Below are positions 27,660 through 35,675 of a stretch of 39,651 bases of DNA, in pieces. This DNA is from Bacillota bacterium (GTDB lineage Bacteria; Bacillota; Dethiobacteria; DTU022): contig JAAZIN010000108.1 in NCBI GenBank assembly GCA_012800855.1, forward strand, positions 1 to 39,651. The letters are read 5' to 3'. A program made the position numbers and the translations under genes. The first letter of the stretch is position 1. Every line of letters begins with the position of its first letter. The notes under the pieces were generated by a model. That model made no database searches. It was not told the DNA's origin and saw nothing but the letters and a program-made list of their open reading frames with translations.

Positions 27660-28934
27660 TCAATCCTCCCGGTGGCTCAGCTCCAGGTGGTGGATGACCA
27701 GGCCGCTGGGCAGCTTGGGGTAGAAGCAGGTCGATTTCTGGGGCATATTTTCACCACGCAAGGCCCGCGCAGCCACTGCTTCGATGGGGGTGGGGTTGAG
27801 CAGGAAAGCCGCCTGGGCCCGGCCCTCCAGGACCGCCTGCCGCGCTTCTTCTTCACTGTTCGTAAAATCAAGATGCTTCTCCGGATCTCCCGAACCTTCC
27901 AGAAGGGGGTCCAGGAAAAGGCGCTTCAGGATGGAGACGTCGAGTTCGCCGGCGTTTCTTTTTTCTTTAAACCACAGCAGCATGGATCCTTCGGGGAGAA
28001 GGAGTCCCATGGCCGGCTGCTGCCGTCCCCGAGCGGCCATCTCGCCGACAAAGGCGGCCAGGTTGAGCTCCTCCAGGGGGCCGCACCGGGAAAAGTGAAA
28101 ATGCTTGTCGATAATTTCAAACAGCAGCTCCCGCTGCGCTGCGCCCAGCCCGCTGAGGAGGCGGTGGAAGGGGAGGATGACCAGGCCGGGATCTTCCAGG
28201 GGCACGAGGACGGCAAGGACGTAGCCGCTGCCCCGCCCACCCCGGGGGCCGCTTTCCTGCGAAAACTGCAGTGCGGTTTCGTAGCGATGGTGGCCGTCGG
28301 CAATGAAGATCTGCTTCGGCGCAATGAGCTCGGCCAGCTCCGCCTGTTCCTGCGCCCCGGCTACTTTCCAGAGGGCATGTCTTTGGCCCTCCCGGTCGGC
28401 AAATTCAAAAAGAGGACTGCCCTGCTGCGCGCGGGAGCATATTTCGGCGAAGCGGCGCTCCGGGTCGGCGAAGAGGCCGAAGATGGGGCTGAAGTTGGCC
28501 CGGCAGCGGCGCAGCAGCTCCAGGCGGTCCTTTTTCGGCGAGGCCAGGGTGTCCTCGTGGGGCAGGATCGTCTTGCCCGAGTAGGGCTCCAGCTTCAGGG
28601 CGGCAACAAGCCCGTTCCGGTGAAAGAGCTGCTCCCGCAAGGCAAAGCTCTGGCGGTAAAGGTAAAAGGAGGGCTCATCTTCCGCGATGAGGGCTTCCTC
28701 TTGCAGCCAGCGATTGAAAGAGGCGGCGGCACGGGTGTAGCGATTGTTCGCTGCGTCATCCCCGGGTAGACTTTTGCCGTACTCCAGGCGGATCATGTTG
28801 TAGGGGCTGCGCCGGTACAGCCGCTCCTGCTCTGTGGCCGTGATCATGTCGTAAGGGGGGGTGATCACGTCGGCAAGTTCCGTCACTAGGCCCGGGTTGT
28901 AGCGCAGTCCCCTGAAGGGAACGATAACGGCCAT
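27660..28934 (-). CDS. DUF1015 family protein
   Basis: MAVIVPFRGLRYNP...LADVITPPYDMI, NMIRLEYGKSLPGDD, FIADGHHRYETAL, typical of DUF1015. Start 28934; the track extends to 29147. Confidence 0.9.
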   Translation of the reverse strand: MAVIVPFRGLRYNPGLVTELADVITPPYDMITATEQERLYRRSPYNMIRLEYGKSLPGDDAANNRYTRAAASFNRWLQEEALIAEDEPSFYLYRQSFALREQLFHRNGLVAALKLEPYSGKTILPHEDTLASPKKDRLELLRRCRANFSPIFGLFADPERRFAEICSRAQQGSPLFEFADREGQRHALWKVAGAQEQAELAELIAPKQIFIADGHHRYETALQFSQESGPRGGRGSGYVLAVLVPLEDPGLVILPFHRLLSGLGAAQRELLFEIIDKHFHFSRCGPLEELNLAAFVGEMAARGRQQPAMGLLLPEGSMLLWFKEKRNAGELDVSILKRLFLDPLLEGSGDPEKHLDFTNSEEEARQAVLEGRAQAAFLLNPTPIEAVAARALRGENMPQKSTCFYPKLPSGLVIHHLELSHRED

Positions 28935-29072
28935 ATTTCTTTCCTCGCTTTCCAGTTCCCGCGGATAAACCCATATTAATATATTCCCGCCCCTCCTGCA
29001 ACAGAAGAGAATAGTATGCCCTCCCCCGGGCAAGAATAGGCTATGATTTTTCCTTCTACGGTGGGAGATGGA

Positions 29073-31283
29073 ATGCTGCAGGTGGGAATACCGCGGGTGC
29101 TCTCCTATTACTACTACTATCCCTTTTACAAGGCTTTCCTGGAGCACCTGGGCTGCCGGGTGGTCCTATCCGCGCCCACCAGCGCCAGGACCTTGGAGCG
29201 GCTCTCCGTCTGCCCCACCGACGAGCCCTGTGTATCGGTTAAACTGGCCTTTCCCCATACCCTGGAGCTCATCGAAAGGGGGGTGGATTTTCTCTTTATA
29301 CCCACCCTGGTAAGCAAGGACAGCCACAGCTACTACTGCCCCAAGCATATCGGGCTGCCGGCCATGCTGCGCAGCGGGCTGGATCTGCCGCCCGGCAAGA
29401 TAATCTCGCCGAGCATCAACTGGCGCGAGGCGGCCCGGTCCACGCTGCACTCCTTCCTGGAAGCGGGACGAAGGCTTGGGCGGAGCGCCAGCGAGGCGCG
29501 GCGGGCATTTGCCGCGGCGCTCCGCTTCCAGAAGGGCTGCTTCCGCCTTGCCGTGGAGCGGCAGCTCACCGTGCTCGAACTTTACGAGCAGGCCGCAGGC
29601 GTGAAGCGCTGCGGGAGAAGAGAACTCCGCCGGGAGGCGAGGCATTCCGAGAGCGGCCTGCGCATCGGCGTGGTGGGGCACGGCTACATCCTTTATGACT
29701 ACATGGCCCACCATGTCGTGGAGCGGCTGCGGGAGCATGCCACGGTCCTCGTTCCCGAGATGGTCCCGCCCGAGGCGATCCGGGAGAGCCTGCACCGTAC
29801 CGCTTACGGGAAGGCGCTGTGGAGCTTCGAGCAGGCCATAGTGGGAAGCGCGCTCTACTGGCTGGAGCACCGCCTGGTGGACAGCCTTATCCTGGTGGCC
29901 CCCTTTGAATGCGGCCCCGAGGCGGTGATCGAGGTCTACCTGGAGGAGGCGGCGGAGAGCTGCGGCATCCCCTTCCTGGTCCTGACGGTGGACGAGCAGA
30001 CGGGTGAAGCGGGCCTGGTGACCCGGCTGGAAGCTTTCCTGGACACGCTCCGCGATAGCCAGCGCCTGCAGGGGGCGCTGCAGCCGCGCCTGCTGCCGGA
30101 GAAGGGGGAGCGGCGGGGGGCTCTTGTCGCGCCGCTGCCGGAAAAAAGGGTTCTCGGCTTTCCCAACATGGGCAATCTCGGCGCGGTCCTGGCCACCGTA
30201 TTTAACGGCGAGCTGGTGAACGCCGTGGCGCCCCTGCCGGTAACGCGGCGGACGGCCGAGCTGGGGGAGGAGTTGGCCCCCGAGTTTATCTGCTATCCCT
30301 TCGCCGTAACCCTGGGGCAGATGCGCCAGTGCCTGGAAGCCGGCGCCAACACTCTCATCATGGTGGGGGGGAAGGGACGCTGCCGTCTGGGATGGTATGC
30401 CGAGCTGCAGGAGATCCTGCTTAAAAGGGCCGGCTACAGCTTTGAAATGGTGGTCATCGATTCCCCCTTCCCGCTGCGGGAAAACTACAATCGCTTTCTG
30501 CAGGCGTTGCAACGCTTCTACGAACCGCGGCAGGGCCGCAAAGTAATCGCCGCTGCCCTGCTGGCCTTTTACAAGGCCCTCCTCACCGAGCGGGCCGAGA
30601 CCCTCTTCTACCGGCTGCAGGCCTGGGAAAGCCGGCGAGGTTCTGCCTATGCTCTTTTTTCTCTCTTCCTGCAGCGCCTGCGGGAGGCGGCCACTTTCGG
30701 TTCCGCACGAAGCGCCTTCCGTGAATACCTGCGCAGCTGCGCCGGGCTGAGCCTGGAGAAGGAGGCGCGGCCGCTAAAAGTGCGGCTCATTGGGGAGATC
30801 TACGCCGTTTTCGAGGAATACGTGAACCGGGAGCTTGCGCGCACGCTCGGGTCGCTGCCTGACATCCGCATTGAGGTGCAGCGCGAAGTTACGGTGATGA
30901 ACTGGCTGCGCTACAACATCATTAAGAGCCCGGCGCAGCTCCTGCGCCACCGCCAAATTAGCGCCGCCGCGCAGCCTTACCTGGAAGAGGCAGTGGGCGG
31001 GCACGGGCAGGAAAGCGTGGGGCTGGCGGTGCTGGCGCCGCGCGAGGGGATGGATGGCGTTATTCACCTCTGGCCCTTTACCTGCATGCCCGAAATTGTG
31101 GCCCAGAGCATCCTCACCCGGGTGACGCGGGATCTAAGCCTTCCCCTGCTGACGCTCATCGTCAACGAGCAGACCGGCCACGCGGGCATGATGACGCGCA
31201 TTGAATCATTCGCCCATATTCTCCTGGAGAGAAGGGCGTCGAAGGGGGAGAGGAAAAAATCTACTTCCTGGGTGTCGACGTAG
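29073..31283 (+). CDS. 2-hydroxyacyl-CoA dehydratase-like (DUF2229/COG3580-COG3581-type) protein with two fused related domains
   Basis: GIPRVLSYYYYYPFYKAFLEHLGCRVVLS, CPTDEPC, LVAPFECGPEAVIE...LTVDEQTGEAGLVTRLEAF (copy 1) and HLWPFTCMPEIVAQ...LIVNEQTGHAGMMTRIESF (copy 2); CYPF...GQMRQC...GGKGRCRLGWY. Confidence 0.85.
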   Translation: MLQVGIPRVLSYYYYYPFYKAFLEHLGCRVVLSAPTSARTLERLSVCPTDEPCVSVKLAFPHTLELIERGVDFLFIPTLVSKDSHSYYCPKHIGLPAMLRSGLDLPPGKIISPSINWREAARSTLHSFLEAGRRLGRSASEARRAFAAALRFQKGCFRLAVERQLTVLELYEQAAGVKRCGRRELRREARHSESGLRIGVVGHGYILYDYMAHHVVERLREHATVLVPEMVPPEAIRESLHRTAYGKALWSFEQAIVGSALYWLEHRLVDSLILVAPFECGPEAVIEVYLEEAAESCGIPFLVLTVDEQTGEAGLVTRLEAFLDTLRDSQRLQGALQPRLLPEKGERRGALVAPLPEKRVLGFPNMGNLGAVLATVFNGELVNAVAPLPVTRRTAELGEELAPEFICYPFAVTLGQMRQCLEAGANTLIMVGGKGRCRLGWYAELQEILLKRAGYSFEMVVIDSPFPLRENYNRFLQALQRFYEPRQGRKVIAAALLAFYKALLTERAETLFYRLQAWESRRGSAYALFSLFLQRLREAATFGSARSAFREYLRSCAGLSLEKEARPLKVRLIGEIYAVFEEYVNRELARTLGSLPDIRIEVQREVTVMNWLRYNIIKSPAQLLRHRQISAAAQPYLEEAVGGHGQESVGLAVLAPREGMDGVIHLWPFTCMPEIVAQSILTRVTRDLSLPLLTLIVNEQTGHAGMMTRIESFAHILLERRASKGERKKSTSWVST

Positions 31284-32227
31284 GCAGCCTTACCACCAAG
31301 ATCGTGCTTATCGACCGCGAGGGCACACCGGTATACACGTCGTACCGCCGCAACGAGGCGGGGCCCATCGAGGCGATCCGGCAGGCCTTTGCCGAAATGA
31401 AGAGCCTGCCGGTAAATCCTGTGGCCGCCGGAACTACCGGCTCGGGGCGCCACTTGGCGGCGGTGATGATGGAGGCGGACACGGTGGTGAACGAGATCAC
31501 CGCTCATGCCCTGGCCGCCCGCACCGTGGAGCCGAAGGTGCGCACGGTCATCGATATCGGCGGCCAGGATTCCAAGATCATCTACCTGAAAGACGGGGTC
31601 TCCGTGGGCTTTAACATGAACACCGTCTGCGCCGCCGGCACGGGATCCTTCCTCGACCACCAGGCCGCACGCCTGAACATCCCCATCGAGGAATTCGGCG
31701 ATTACGCCCTGCGTTCCACCAACCCGGTGGCCATTGCCGGACGCTGCGGCGTATTTGCCGAATCCGACCTTATTCACAAGCAGCAGCTGGGCTACCGCCG
31801 CGAAGACTTAATTGCCGGGCTCTGCCTGGCCCTGGCCAAAAATTACCTCACCAACGTGGCCCGCAACCGCAAGATTGAACCGGTAGTCCTTTTCCAGGGC
31901 GGGGTGGCCGCCAACAGGGGGATCCGCTGGGCCCTGGAGAAGCTGCTGCAGGTGGAGCTGGTTGTCCCCGAGTACTTCAAGGTCATGGGCGCTTACGGCG
32001 CCGCCCTGCTGGCGCGGCAGCGCTTCATGGAAGGTACGGTGAAGCACAGCGGCTTCCGCGGCATTGGCGCCGTGGCGGAGAGCGAATACCGCCCGCAGGG
32101 CTTTATCTGCGGCGACTGCGGCAACAGCTGCGAGATAAGCGAACTTTTCATTGGCGGCAGGCTGGCCGGGCGCTGGGGCAGCCGCTGCGGCAAGTGGGAG
32201 GCGAGGGCGCCGCAGACGACGGCCTAG
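31259..32227 (+). CDS. BadF/BadG/BcrA/BcrD-type ATPase (2-hydroxyacyl-CoA dehydratase activase), apparent AUC start or frameshift product
   Basis: IYFLGVDVGSLTTKIVLID nucleotide-binding motif lies upstream of the GTG at 31304 used in the ORF track. Fe-S cysteines in NTVCAAGTGSF and GRCGVFAESD; FQGGVAANRG; C-terminal CGDCGNSC. Confidence 0.85.
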   Translation: MYFLGVDVGSLTTKIVLIDREGTPVYTSYRRNEAGPIEAIRQAFAEMKSLPVNPVAAGTTGSGRHLAAVMMEADTVVNEITAHALAARTVEPKVRTVIDIGGQDSKIIYLKDGVSVGFNMNTVCAAGTGSFLDHQAARLNIPIEEFGDYALRSTNPVAIAGRCGVFAESDLIHKQQLGYRREDLIAGLCLALAKNYLTNVARNRKIEPVVLFQGGVAANRGIRWALEKLLQVELVVPEYFKVMGAYGAALLARQRFMEGTVKHSGFRGIGAVAESEYRPQGFICGDCGNSCEISELFIGGRLAGRWGSRCGKWEARAPQTTA

Positions 32228-32235
32228 CTGCCGGG

Positions 32236-32276
32236 AAAAAGAAAAAACCCTCCTTTGAGCCGCGGCCCAAAGAGGG
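32236..32276 (-). terminator. Rho-independent terminator of the liv operon
   Basis: Stem CCCTcCTTTG / CAAAGAGGG with A6 and A5 tracts (T runs on the minus strand) directly 3' of livF. Confidence 0.75.
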
Positions 32277-32299
32277 AGTGTTCATGGTCACATCTTCTG

Positions 32300-33004
32300 C
32301 TACAGCCCCAGGTAGGCTTTGCGGACATGGTCGCTGTGCAGCAACTCTTCGCAGGAGCCGCCAGAAACGATCCTGCCGTTTTCCAGCACATAGGCGCGGT
32401 CGGCGATCTCCAGGCTCTGCTTGACGTTCTGCTCGTTGAGCAGGATGGTCAGCCCGTTGTCGCGCAGCTTTTGCAGCATCTTAAAGGATTCCTTAACCAG
32501 CTTGGGGGCCATGCCGTAGGAGAGTTCGTCAAAGAGGCCCAGCTTGGGATCGGACATGAGCACACGCCCCATGGCCAGCATCTGGCGCTCGCCGCCGCTG
32601 AGGGTCTTGGCCATTTGCTTGCGCCGCTCTTTCAAGAGAGGGAAGATCTGGTATACCTTTTCCAGTCTCTCTTTTCTCTTTTTCCAGGAACTCTTGATAA
32701 ATGCGCCCATCTCCAAGTTTTCCAGGATGGACATGTCGGGGAAAAGCCGCCCCCCCTCGGGGAAGTAGGAGATGCCCAGCTCCACCACGGCATTGGGAGG
32801 AAGGCCGGTAATGTCCTGTCCCATGAAGGTAACGCTTCCTGAGGCCGGCTTCACCAGGCCAGTTATGGCATTGAGAAGCGTCGTCTTGCCCGCGCCGTTG
32901 GCTCCTACAAGGGCGACAATTTCTCCTTCTTCCACCCTCAGGCAGACGTCCCACAAAACCTGGACATTGCCGTAGAAAACATTCAAATTTTTAACTTCCA
33001 GCAT
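32300..33004 (-). CDS. livF: Branched-chain amino acid-type ABC transporter ATP-binding protein LivF
   Basis: MLEVKNLNVFYGNVQVLWDV, GANGAGKTTLLNAI, LSGGERQMLAMGRVLM; LivF-type C-terminus. Confidence 0.93.
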   Translation of the reverse strand: MLEVKNLNVFYGNVQVLWDVCLRVEEGEIVALVGANGAGKTTLLNAITGLVKPASGSVTFMGQDITGLPPNAVVELGISYFPEGGRLFPDMSILENLEMGAFIKSSWKKRKERLEKVYQIFPLLKERRKQMAKTLSGGERQMLAMGRVLMSDPKLGLFDELSYGMAPKLVKESFKMLQKLRDNGLTILLNEQNVKQSLEIADRAYVLENGRIVSGGSCEELLHSDHVRKAYLGL

Positions 33005-33731
33005 GAGCTTGCTCTTCCTCTCCCAGGTAGATTTCAATCACGGTCTTGTTGGTGGAGATCTCTTCCGGGGTCCCCTCGATAATCTTTTTCCCGTGATGCA
33101 AGACGATGATGCGCTTGCAGATATTCATGATCGCCTTCATTACGTGCTCAATCATGATGATGGTAATCCCCCGTTCGCGGATCCGGGTGACCAGCTCCAT
33201 GGCCTCAGCCACTTCGGCCGGGTTCAAGCCGGCCATAAGCTCGTCGAGGAGAAGCATTTGGGGTCTGGTGGCCAGGGCTCGGGCCACTTCAACGCGCTTC
33301 TGGTTGACCAGGGTCAGGCTTCCCGCCGGGACATCGCTCAGGTGGGACAGGCCGGTGAAATCAAGGATCTCCCTGGCCTGCCCTGTCGCTTCGGGCCATG
33401 ATTTTCCTTCGGAACCGAAGAGGGATCCCATGAGCACATTTTGAAAAACGGTCATTTCGGGGAAAATTTTCACCGTCTGGAAGGTGCGTACCAACCCTTT
33501 CCTGCAGATGTAATTGGGCTTTAGGCCGCCTATGCTTTCGCCGTTAAAAATGATTTTCCCCGCATTGGGCGCGAAAGTCCCTGAAATAAGGTTGAAGAGC
33601 GTAGTTTTGCCGGCGCCGTTGGGGCCGATTAAGCCCAGGATCTCACCGCGTTCCACCTCTAAGTCTACGCCGGATACTGCAGTGAGCCCGCCAAAGTGTT
33701 TAGTTAACTTTTCGACTTGAAGCAGTTGCAT
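32991..33731 (-). CDS. livG: Branched-chain amino acid-type ABC transporter ATP-binding protein LivG
   Basis: LTKHFGGLTAVSGVDLEVERGEILGLIGPNGAGKTTLFNLISG, GLVRTFQ, LLLDELMAGLNPAE, IIMIEHVMKAIM. Confidence 0.93.
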   Translation of the reverse strand: MQLLQVEKLTKHFGGLTAVSGVDLEVERGEILGLIGPNGAGKTTLFNLISGTFAPNAGKIIFNGESIGGLKPNYICRKGLVRTFQTVKIFPEMTVFQNVLMGSLFGSEGKSWPEATGQAREILDFTGLSHLSDVPAGSLTLVNQKRVEVARALATRPQMLLLDELMAGLNPAEVAEAMELVTRIRERGITIIMIEHVMKAIMNICKRIIVLHHGKKIIEGTPEEISTNKTVIEIYLGEEEQAHAGS

Positions 33732-34671
33732 CTTTACCTCCCAAAACCTTATCCTTTATTGTTTGAACCAGGCCGATGATGCCGTTGGGCAGGTAGAGAA
33801 TGGTGAGAATCATCACGGCACCGAAGATAATCATGTAGGCATAGGGGAACCTGGTAATGAGAATTTCCCGCAAGTATGAAAACACTGCCGCTCCTATCAC
33901 CGGGCCGAAAACATTGCCTATACCGCCAAAGATGGCCATTAACGTGGGGAAAAAGGAATAATTCAAATCAAAAGCGATATGGGAATCAATGTAAATCAAG
34001 CCTGTAGCCGTGGTTGCTCCTGTAAGCCCAATGAAAAAGGAACTCAGGGCAAAGGTGAGCACCTTAACCCAGGTCACATTTATACCGATATGGGCCGCCG
34101 CATCTTCGCAGCTGCCAATAGAGGACATGGCCAGGCCGTACCGGGAGCGCTTCAAAAAGTAGGTGGTGACCATCAGGAGGACCACAATGAGCAAAACCAC
34201 GTAATATACCGTGGTATTGCTGATTTTGACCACGGGCCGGCCTCGCGTTCCCAGGACGGTAATTTCAAACCAGTGCAGCACCTGCTTGATCAGCTCAACG
34301 GAGCTCAAGGTAAATATGGCAAAATAAATGCCCCGCAGCCGCAAAGTGATGGCGCCGATAATTAACGCCAGCAGAAAGCTGGCCAAGCCGCCGCAGAGGA
34401 CCATCACCGGCAGGGGCAGCACCTTGCCCAGGTAGGCTGCGGTATAAATCCCCACGCCGTAAAAAGCAGCTGTGGCCAGGGAGATGTAGCCGGTAGGGCC
34501 GGAAAAAAGCGCCCAGCTCAAGGTCAGTGCGGCGAACATGAGGATGTTCTTTAAAAGCACAACCGTGTAAGGCTTGCTGAAAAAGGGCACCGCAGCCAGC
34601 AATGCCAGAATTAGAACACTAATTGCAATGTAGGGGATGTTTTTTTTCACAGTCATACTCAAGTTCGTCAT
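33700..34671 (-). CDS. livM: Branched-chain amino acid-type ABC transporter permease LivM
   Basis: Multi-TM; GPTGYISLATAAFYGVGIYTAAYL, FPTLMAIFGGIGNVFGPVIGA. GGGAGG upstream of ATG 34671. Confidence 0.92.
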   Translation of the reverse strand: MTNLSMTVKKNIPYIAISVLILALLAAVPFFSKPYTVVLLKNILMFAALTLSWALFSGPTGYISLATAAFYGVGIYTAAYLGKVLPLPVMVLCGGLASFLLALIIGAITLRLRGIYFAIFTLSSVELIKQVLHWFEITVLGTRGRPVVKISNTTVYYVVLLIVVLLMVTTYFLKRSRYGLAMSSIGSCEDAAAHIGINVTWVKVLTFALSSFFIGLTGATTATGLIYIDSHIAFDLNYSFFPTLMAIFGGIGNVFGPVIGAAVFSYLREILITRFPYAYMIIFGAVMILTILYLPNGIIGLVQTIKDKVLGGKDATASSRKVN

Positions 34672-34675
34672 AGCG

Positions 34676-35542
34676 CTACCTCCCAAATAAGCCCGACGGC
34701 TTAAACAGCAGCAGCAGCATAAACAGCAGGTAATAAGCCGCCTCGGTTAATCCCGGTTCGATGCCGCTGACGATGCCGTAGAATATGCCCAGGATAAAGC
34801 CGCCAACCAGGCTGCCGGGGATGCTGCCCAGGCCGCCGAGGACCATTACGATGATGGCGATAATGGTATGCCCCATGCCCATGAAGGTATCCAATTTATA
34901 TTCCATGCTCAGCAAAACGCCTGCAAAGCCAGCCATCAAGGCACCAAGGGCGAAGCAGAGGGTCAACATCCGGTTGATGTCAACTCCCATAAGAGCGGCC
35001 GCATCAGGATCCTGAGAGGAGGCTCGGATGGCTTTGCCCGTTCGCGTCTTGGTGAGAAAGAGGTAAAATAAGAAGCAGATGATCACGGCCGTGATCATGA
35101 TCACCAGCCTGTTGGCCGCGAAGCGGATCTCACCCAGGTAAACCGAGTATCTCATAAAGTCGTAGCCGACAATGTTTTTGCCCCAGATATAGGTGGCAAG
35201 GCTCTGGATCACAAACAAAAGTCCAAAAGCCATCAGCATGGAGTTGCCTTCAAATGCCGCCGGAGAAGGAGTTTTCTCTTTAAGGGTTTTGAAGAGATAA
35301 TGCCGGACCAGGTAGCCCAGCACAAACAATATCGGTCCCACGATGGCAAGGCATAAAATGGGATTTATGCCCAGGGTGGTATGGAGCATCCAGGTGAGAA
35401 AGGCGGCGACCATGATAAACTCCCCGTGGGCGATGTTTAAAATGCGCGCCACCCCGTATTGCATGCTCAGCCCCACGGCCGTAATTGCGTATATGCCTCC
35501 CATGAGCAAACCGTTGACGAGTATATTAATGAAAGAGATCAT
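34676..35542 (-). CDS. livH: Branched-chain amino acid-type ABC transporter permease LivH
   Basis: LVNGLLMGGIYAITAVGLSMQYGVARILNIAHGEFIMVAAFLTW, VLGGLGSIPGSLVGGFILG. Confidence 0.93.
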   Translation of the reverse strand: MISFINILVNGLLMGGIYAITAVGLSMQYGVARILNIAHGEFIMVAAFLTWMLHTTLGINPILCLAIVGPILFVLGYLVRHYLFKTLKEKTPSPAAFEGNSMLMAFGLLFVIQSLATYIWGKNIVGYDFMRYSVYLGEIRFAANRLVIMITAVIICFLFYLFLTKTRTGKAIRASSQDPDAAALMGVDINRMLTLCFALGALMAGFAGVLLSMEYKLDTFMGMGHTIIAIIVMVLGGLGSIPGSLVGGFILGIFYGIVSGIEPGLTEAAYYLLFMLLLLFKPSGLFGR

Positions 35543-35569
35543 CTGGTCACTCCCGTCCCCTTCTTTAAC

Positions 35570-35648
35570 GATGCAGGCTACCTGCAGGGTGCTTCGCCGG
35601 CTCTGCGAAGTAGCCGGGCTTCTTGCAACACTTCAGGTAGCCTGCATC
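35570..35648. repeat. Long intergenic inverted repeat with nested alternative hairpins
   Basis: GATGCAGGCTACCTG (35570-35584) and its exact reverse complement CAGGTAGCCTGCATC (35634-35648). Inner CTTCGC/GCGAAG and CCGGCT/AGCCGG pairs. Confidence 0.9.
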
Positions 35649-35675
35649 TCACTAGACACCTTGAGCTAAGCTAAA

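Noticed and set aside
27597-28769. 390-aa plus-strand ORF
   Set aside because: Antisense to DUF1015, whose motifs are clear on the minus strand.
29166-30512. 448-aa minus-strand ORF
   Set aside because: Antisense to the well-supported dehydratase-like CDS; no family motif.
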